Shown: in pieces, positions 6,067-10,241 of the stretch
Layout of the letters: every line of letters starts with the position of its first letter
Numbering within the stretch: the stretch's first letter is position 1
DNA from: Vicinamibacteria bacterium
GTDB lineage: Bacteria > Acidobacteriota > Vicinamibacteria > Vicinamibacterales > 2-12-FULL-66-21
DNA length: 10,241 bases
Reading direction: 5' to 3'
Assembly: GCA_025937075.1 (NCBI GenBank)
Contig: JAICSD010000123.1
Span: forward strand, 1-10,241
Program-made: the position numbers and the translations under genes
The notes under the pieces: generated by a model
The model's input: the letters and a program-made list of their open reading frames with translations, nothing else
What the model was told of the DNA's origin: nothing
Database searches by the model: none

Positions 6067-6810
6067 ATGAAACGAATTGAGCGGCACAAATTAAAGGGCA
6101 ACGAGTTCGCGGATACCGTAGCGAAGGCGCGCGAGGTGCTCGCGGAGCGCCAGGCGACGGTGACGCGGTCCGTGATCGCGATCGTGGCGGTGGTGGTGGT
6201 GCTCGGCATCTTCGTGGCCTGGCGAACGAGCCGGAAGAATCACGCCACGGAGTCGCTCGCGCAGGCGCTTGCAGTCGCCGAAGCGCCGGTCGTAACACCG
6301 CCCGCCCCCGCCCCCGGCAGTCCGGCGCCGGTACAGCAGCCCGGCACGTTCCGGACGGAGCAGGCTCGAGCCGAAGCCGCACTCCCGCTCCTGATGAAAA
6401 CGGCGGATTCGTATCCGTCGACCGATGCCGGCATCACCGCGCGCTTCCGCGCAGCGTCGACGCTGTCAGATCTGGGCCGATACCAGGAAGCGGAGCAGCG
6501 CTATCGCGAAGTCATCGCGAAAGCGGGCAACTCCAGCATTTACACGCGCACCGCGAAACTGGGCCTGGCCGACGTGCTCGCCGCAGAGGGCAAGTACGAC
6601 GAATCGATCTCGACGCTCAAGGAACTGACGACGGACCCGAATTCGCAGTTGCCGCTCGACGGCGTGCTGATGCAGCTCGCGCGCACGGCCGCGCAGGGCG
6701 GGAAGACGGACGAAGCCACGCGCGCGTACAACCGCATCATCAACGAGTTCCCGCAATCCCTGTACGTCCAGGAAGCCAAGCAGAAGATCGCCGAAATGAA
6801 AAAAGCGTAG
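6067..6810 (+). CDS. Single-pass membrane TPR protein, YfgM/CpoB-like
   Basis: The 247-aa protein starts with a charged cytoplasmic segment (MKRIERHKLKGNEFADTVAK), then one transmembrane helix at ~35-51 (SVIAIVAVVVVLGIFVAW), a positively charged stop (RTSRK) and a Pro/Ala linker (~74-93). Helical repeats fill ~98-245: SDLGRYQEAEQRYREVI, LAAEGKYDESISTLKEL and QGGKTDEATRAYNRIINEFP have the G-x-Y-x-E-A and E-F-P signatures of TPRs. The architecture matches the tetratricopeptide family that includes YfgM, an ancillary SecYEG subunit with a periplasmic TPR domain. I infer a protein-protein interaction role at the inner membrane, probably with the TPRs in the periplasm. The 76-nt gap after the tRNA suggests its own promoter. 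The ATG is preceded only by a weak GAAGA. Confidence 0.82.
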   Translation: MKRIERHKLKGNEFADTVAKAREVLAERQATVTRSVIAIVAVVVVLGIFVAWRTSRKNHATESLAQALAVAEAPVVTPPAPAPGSPAPVQQPGTFRTEQARAEAALPLLMKTADSYPSTDAGITARFRAASTLSDLGRYQEAEQRYREVIAKAGNSSIYTRTAKLGLADVLAAEGKYDESISTLKELTTDPNSQLPLDGVLMQLARTAAQGGKTDEATRAYNRIINEFPQSLYVQEAKQKIAEMKKA

Positions 6811-6816
6811 CGCGCA

Positions 6817-6831
6817 GCGCGCTTCGCGCGC
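6817..6831 (+). terminator. Short GC hairpin after the TPR gene
   Basis: GCGCGC (6817-6822), loop TTC, GCGCGC (6826-6831) begins 6 nt past the TAG. It has no T-run and merges into the repeat tract that follows, so its role as a terminator is uncertain. Confidence 0.3.
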
Positions 6832-6905
6832 GGTGCTTGGTGCTCCGTCCGCGGTGCTTGGTGCGGGTGCTCGGTGCTCGGTGCTCGGTGCTCGGTGCTC
6901 GGTGC
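6832..6905. repeat. GGTGCTC heptanucleotide tandem repeat
   Basis: Five exact tandem copies of the 7-mer GGTGCTC occupy 6866-6900, with a partial sixth (GGTGC) to 6905. Degenerate units (GGTGCTT, GGTGCTC, GGTGCTT) at 6832-6864 precede them, interrupted by CGTCCGC. The tract lies between the convergent TPR and PilZ genes and codes for nothing recognisable. Uniform copies beside decayed ones suggest recent slippage expansion. Confidence 0.9.
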
Positions 6906-6945
6906 GGCTGTATACCCCGTAGCCAGCCGCCAGCAGTTCGGACTT

Positions 6946-6990
6946 GCTACTGGCGACTGACGACTGGAAAGGGGGTGCTGGCTACTGGCG
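6946..6990. repeat. Degenerate CTGGCGACTGG-type repeats with a direct 10-mer
   Basis: The 10-mer GCTACTGGCG occurs at 6946-6955 and 6981-6990, with GACTGACGACTGG-like units between. It is a second, unrelated low-complexity repeat beside the heptamer tract, ending 3 nt before the PilZ stop codon at 6994. Confidence 0.55.
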
Positions 6991-6993
6991 TTC

Positions 6994-7422
6994 TTACGCC
7001 GTGCGCGTGCGCTCCGTCGGCCATGTCGGCGTCGTTGCGGTGGTGTCGCGGGCGGGTTCGACGAGAAGGCGCAGCGCGTAGTCTGAGGGCGAGCCGGTCT
7101 GCTCGCTGTACGGTCCGACTCGGAAAATCGCGGAGAGGACGTTGGGCTTCCGGAGGGCCGCCGGCAGGTCCGGCCGGTTGCGGGCTTCGCGATCAATCTG
7201 GAAATACACGAGTCGATACCGCGGAATCGCCGTGCCATTCAGGCATTGCACGGCGACGCCGTGCTCGCTGACGTCGCGTGTGACAACGGACGCAAACCTG
7301 GTCGTGCCGCCGGCATCTTTCCAGACAATCTGCCCGGGCACTTCGAGACGACGGCGCTCGGATGTCCGCTTCTCACCACGCGGCTGCTGCCCACCCTGCA
7401 CGAGACGGAGACGCTGTTCCAT
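6994..7422 (-). CDS. PilZ-domain protein (c-di-GMP binding)
   Basis: With ATG at 7422 the product is 142 aa. It carries the two PilZ signatures: an RxxxR motif (Arg19-Arg23, in KRTSERRR) and, about 30 residues on, DVSEHG (50-55) fitting [D/N]xSxxG. These are followed by beta-strand-like segments (GVAVQC, YRLVYFQI, LSAIFRV, YALRLLV). PilZ domains bind the second messenger cyclic di-GMP and act on partner proteins in motility, exopolysaccharide or secretion. The 20-residue Thr/Arg-rich tail looks disordered. A GTG at 7443 would add seven residues (MNPEEVP), but those codons are the Shine-Dalgarno region itself: GGAGG at 7431-7435 is ideally spaced for ATG 7422. The gene lies downstream of the sigma-54 regulator on the same strand, 178 nt away, so it probably has its own promoter. 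It has no enzymatic domain. Confidence 0.87.
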   Translation of the reverse strand: MEQRLRLVQGGQQPRGEKRTSERRRLEVPGQIVWKDAGGTTRFASVVTRDVSEHGVAVQCLNGTAIPRYRLVYFQIDREARNRPDLPAALRKPNVLSAIFRVGPYSEQTGSPSDYALRLLVEPARDTTATTPTWPTERTRTA

Positions 7423-7430
7423 TGGGACTT

Positions 7431-7449
7431 CCTCCGGGTTCACACCCGG
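7431..7449 (-). promoter_or_regulatory. Shine-Dalgarno of the PilZ gene with abutting GUGA hairpin
   Basis: On the minus strand a perfect 6-bp hairpin, CCGGGT-GTGA-ACCCGG (7449-7434), ends inside the Shine-Dalgarno GGAGG (7435-7431), which lies 8 nt before ATG 7422. The tetraloop is of GNRA type. The overlap of two bases means folding could affect ribosome access. A further imperfect stem, GCGAGAG...CTCCCGC, lies just upstream. Confidence 0.5.
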
Positions 7450-7600
7450 CGGGAGCTATATCAACTCTCGCGCCGCCGCGGTCGTCTTACCGACATCCCG
7501 GCTTAACAGGTTGCTGCACAGCCACTTACAGAATTAAACTTCCTGAAGGAGGATGACGGAAACTGGATACTTGCTAACCGAACCATATTTTGGCTGGATA
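7450..7600. other. Intergenic leader/spacer between PilZ and sigma-54 regulator genes
   Basis: No gene is supported here. The part next to the regulator's stop (about 7510-7600) is noticeably more AT-rich than its surroundings and contains two direct copies of CTGGATA (7563-7569 and 7594-7600). It should contain the PilZ promoter on the minus strand, but I see no convincing -35/-10 or -24/-12 pair. Confidence 0.5.
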
Positions 7601-10241
7601 TTAAGTATTCGCTTCGACCCCCAGCCGGTCCATCTTCAGGTACAACCCTCGTCTCGTCAGGCCGAGCGCCCGCGCCGTCTGCGAAATATTGCCGGCCGAT
7701 CGCTGCAGCGCCCCCACAATCATCTCGCGCTCCAGACGGTCGACCGCCTCCGACAGCGTCACGTTGCGGGCGCGGCCCCGCGGCGCCGGGCCGGGGGCGA
7801 CCCCGAACGCCGGAGACAGCAGATCCGGGGTAATCAGCCCGCCAGCGCTCGCCATCGCGACCGCGCGCTGCACTTCGTTCCGGAGCTGGCGAACGTTGCC
7901 CGGCCACCCGAACGCGTCGAACAGATCGAGCGTTTCGGGGCTGAGCCGCACGCCGGGCTTCCCAAGCCGCTCCCTGGCCTCCCGCAGGAAGAAGGTGCTC
8001 AGGTGCGGAATCTCCTCGCGCCGCTCGCGGAGCGGGGGCAGTTGAATGCGGATCACGCTCAGGCGATAAAAGAGGTCTTCCCGAAAGGTCCCCTCCGCCA
8101 CGCGCTGCTCGAGATCGGCATTGGTCGCGGCGACGACCCGCACGTCAACGCGGACGGGGCGCGTCTCGCCGACGGGGAGCACTTCCCCCTGCTCCAGGAA
8201 CCGGAGCAGCTTCGGCTGGACGTCGATGGGCAGGTCGCCGACCTCGTCGAGGAACAGGGTTCCGCCGACCGCCGTCCGCAGCACGCCTGGTTGATCGGCA
8301 ACGGCGCCGGTGAACGCTCCCCGCCGGTGGCCGAACAGCTGGCTGTCGGCAAGTTCACGCGTCGCGCTGGTGCAGTTGTAGGGCAGGAACATCGCCTCGC
8401 GCCGGGGTGATCCGGCGTGAATCGCCCGCGCGATGAGATCCTTGCCAGTACCGCTTTCGCCCGTGATCAGGACGGTAAGATCCGATCCCTGCAGCCGCTG
8501 AATCTGATCGATCACGCGCTGCATGGCGGCTGATGCGCACACGAACCCTTCGATGACAGGTTCGAGCGCCCGCTCCGTTGCGCCCGCGGCAGGCTCGAGC
8601 GGGCGCTCACGCGCCGCGCACAATTCGAATCCCTGGCGAATCACCGCCGAGAGCGTGCGGAACCGATGAACGGTGGTCGGCGGAAAGGGACGCATGCTGG
8701 ACACGACCGCGTGCCGCGTGGACGACCCGTCGCGGCCAATCGGTTCGACGAGCACCAGCGAAGAACCCGCAGTCGTCTCGGCGCGCAGCGCCGCCGCCGC
8801 AACGCTCCGGGCCGCATCGGGACTGCAGCCGCTGGACGACACGATCTGCAGGCTCTCTCCCGACTCGGTGAAGATGATCGCCGTGCTCGCATCGCACGCT
8901 TCCATCAGCGCGGTCGTCCCCTCCCGCGCGAGAAGCGCCGGCGTGACCGCGGCATCCACGATTCGCCGGACAATGGCGGCATCGCCGTCCATCTGGACAC
9001 CGACGAACGGGCCGGTCGCGGCGGCAGGCAGGTCGGCCGCGGCGGCTTGCGCGTCGGCGAGATCCGGCGCGGCGCCCAGGGCCTCGAAGATCGCGGTCGC
9101 GTCCGAGAGATACCGCGATGCCCGGGAGCGGGCGCCCGCGCCGGCTGACAGCCGTCCGAGTTCGAGGTAGCTCAAACCGGCCTGATACCGCTCGCCCAGC
9201 AGGTCGAACACGCTGACGCTCTGTCCCAATTCGTGGTAGGCCTCCGTGAGGCGGCCGGCGATCGCGTGGACCCGCCCGCGAAGCCGCAGGCACTCTCCCC
9301 AGATGCTCGTCATTCCGCCGGACTGCAGACGGGCGTTGACGGCGTCGAGCCGCGCGTCCGCCCGTTCGTGCTGTCCCAGCGCGAGCAAGGCCTCCGACGC
9401 CACCAGCTCCGCCTGCGCGGCGTAGTGCATCGGCACTTCCGCGGCGTGCGCGATGTCGTCCGCAATTGCGAGCGCCTGCGCCGGACGGCCCCCGCGGAGC
9501 GCGACCCGGCCTTCGAGCACGCGCACCGACCACTGATACCAGCGGTTCGAGTGGGCGCCCGGATCGCCATACGCTTCGCGCGAGCGCTGGAGGAAACGGC
9601 CGGCTTCCTCGTGATTCCCGCGAATGAGATGGATTTGCGCGAGCGTATCGAACACCGCGCCCGTCGTCTCACGCATGAACTGCAGCGGGCTGCGGACGTC
9701 GAGCGCGCGGTTGAGGACCTGCTCGGCGCGCGTGAGGTTCCCGAGCCTCACGCTGATTTGCCCGAGCGAGGCGAGAGCGATCCCCAGACCGTGCGGCGTT
9801 CCCGATTCCTCCTGCAGCTCCACGCTGCGCTCGGCGAGCGCCAGCGCCTGGTCGTGGCGGTGCTGCATCATGGCGACATTCGCCTGGTTGCCGCACACGA
9901 TCGCGAGCACGTCGTGCGCGTGCACCATGATGGCGAGCCGTTCGGCGTGCCGCAGGGCGGCCATCGCTTCGTCCAGCCTCCCGTCCTGCGCGAGCGTGAT
10001 GCCCGTCAACGAGTGCACGAGCGCCAGGTGACGGCCATCACCGGCCGCGTGCAGCGCAGAGGCCGCCTGCGCGATGTGCTCGCGGACGATGGCGCCTTCG
10101 CCCACCTGGCGGTAGGAAAGCGCGAGCTCGTAGTGCGCAAGACCGATCGCGCGCGAATCGTGCGCACGCTCCGCCTGTTTGAGCGCTCGCGTCAGGAAAG
10201 CGATGGCGCGCGACGGCTCTCCGCGCGCGACGGCCAGGCGG
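7601..10241 (-). CDS. TPR - GAF-like - sigma-54 AAA+ - Fis HTH transcriptional activator (N-terminus outside window)
   Basis: The minus-strand frame is open to the window edge; 879 residues are visible. A GTG at 10105 is not the true start, because TPR-like sequence (LAHYELALSYRQVGE) continues upstream. About 10240-9050 encodes repeated helical TPR pairs (GRLDEAMAALRHAERLA, LGNLTRAEQVLNRAL, RGNHEEAGRFLQRSREAYG). About 8960-8600 resembles a GAF sensor (ALMEACDASTAIIFTESGE). The AAA+ domain has Walker A GESGTGKD (8438-8461), the sigma-54 contact loop GAFTGA (8303-8320), Walker B GGTLFLDEVGDL (8231-8266), a FREDLFYRL arginine-finger segment and WPGNVRQLRN (7879-7908). A Fis-type helix-turn-helix (NISQTARALGLTRRGLYLKM) ends the protein. 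All features of an active enhancer-binding protein that drives sigma-54 RNA polymerase are intact. Relatives often carry an N-terminal Ser/Thr kinase before the TPRs; whether this one does cannot be seen. There is no receiver domain in the visible part, so control is probably by ligand or protein binding. Confidence 0.93.
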   Translation of the reverse strand, partial: RLAVARGEPSRAIAFLTRALKQAERAHDSRAIGLAHYELALSYRQVGEGAIVREHIAQAASALHAAGDGRHLALVHSLTGITLAQDGRLDEAMAALRHAERLAIMVHAHDVLAIVCGNQANVAMMQHRHDQALALAERSVELQEESGTPHGLGIALASLGQISVRLGNLTRAEQVLNRALDVRSPLQFMRETTGAVFDTLAQIHLIRGNHEEAGRFLQRSREAYGDPGAHSNRWYQWSVRVLEGRVALRGGRPAQALAIADDIAHAAEVPMHYAAQAELVASEALLALGQHERADARLDAVNARLQSGGMTSIWGECLRLRGRVHAIAGRLTEAYHELGQSVSVFDLLGERYQAGLSYLELGRLSAGAGARSRASRYLSDATAIFEALGAAPDLADAQAAAADLPAAATGPFVGVQMDGDAAIVRRIVDAAVTPALLAREGTTALMEACDASTAIIFTESGESLQIVSSSGCSPDAARSVAAAALRAETTAGSSLVLVEPIGRDGSSTRHAVVSSMRPFPPTTVHRFRTLSAVIRQGFELCAARERPLEPAAGATERALEPVIEGFVCASAAMQRVIDQIQRLQGSDLTVLITGESGTGKDLIARAIHAGSPRREAMFLPYNCTSATRELADSQLFGHRRGAFTGAVADQPGVLRTAVGGTLFLDEVGDLPIDVQPKLLRFLEQGEVLPVGETRPVRVDVRVVAATNADLEQRVAEGTFREDLFYRLSVIRIQLPPLRERREEIPHLSTFFLREARERLGKPGVRLSPETLDLFDAFGWPGNVRQLRNEVQRAVAMASAGGLITPDLLSPAFGVAPGPAPRGRARNVTLSEAVDRLEREMIVGALQRSAGNISQTARALGLTRRGLYLKMDRLGVEANT

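Noticed and set aside
5552..6382. 276-aa minus-strand frame
   Set aside because: It runs antisense through apt, the tRNA gene and the TPR gene; the product is Arg/Pro-rich with no domain.
6832..6990. Possible CRISPR array
   Set aside because: The repeat unit is 7 nt in direct tandem with no spacers, and no cas-like gene is present.
7505..7535. Sigma-54 (-24/-12) promoter for the PilZ gene (TGGCTGTGCAGC on the minus strand)
   Set aside because: The GG to GC spacing does not fit the -24/-12 spacing, and the flanking bases do not match.
7423..7600. c-di-GMP riboswitch upstream of the PilZ gene
   Set aside because: I could not match the conserved core of the known c-di-GMP riboswitch classes; only generic hairpins are visible.
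7553..8410. Plus-strand frame preceded by GAAGGAGG
   Set aside because: The purine run touches the ATG with no spacing, and the frame is antisense to the AAA+ and HTH region of the sigma-54 regulator.

Overview
This GC-rich window carries seven recognisable protein genes, one very small membrane-protein gene and one tRNA gene. Ribosome binding sites are weak for most genes, and intergenic stretches carry imperfect palindromes and a 7-nt simple repeat. The regulators present are a hybrid histidine kinase, a PilZ protein and a sigma-54 activator with TPRs. This mix suggests a large-genome, free-living Gram-negative bacterium. An Acidobacteriota (Vicinamibacteria-like) origin is my best guess, from general resemblance only; no rRNA or marker gene here proves it.

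Left part (1-3667, + strand): the 3' part of a TonB-dependent outer-membrane receptor, open at the window edge, is followed 27 nt later by a membrane-bound hybrid histidine kinase with a CHASE8-like periplasmic domain and a C-terminal receiver. They look like one operon pairing an outer-membrane transporter with an envelope sensor.

Middle (3668-5059): a 303-nt non-coding stretch holds three separate long inverted repeats. It is followed, on the minus strand, by a 49-aa Lmo0937-type membrane peptide and then by a 271-aa uricase-fold protein that appears to lack the urate oxidase catalytic residues. A probable intrinsic terminator separates the last two.

Centre (5076-6810, + strand): acylphosphatase and adenine phosphoribosyltransferase (apt) are 8 nt apart, divergent from the uricase-like gene. 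The only nucleotide-metabolism genes here are therefore adjacent. A tRNA-Arg(CCT) gene follows, then a single-pass membrane TPR protein resembling YfgM.

Right part (6811-10241): a stretch of short tandem repeats is followed by two minus-strand genes. These are a small PilZ-domain (c-di-GMP binding) protein, whose start is better placed at 7422 than at the longer upstream GTG, and a large regulator with TPRs, a GAF-like region, a sigma-54 AAA+ domain with an intact GAFTGA loop, and a Fis-type HTH. The regulator runs off the right edge.

No phage genes, transposase or CRISPR array were seen. The most unusual items are the catalytically stripped uricase homologue beside apt, the dense palindrome cluster at 3692-3965, and the receptor-CHASE8 kinase pair.
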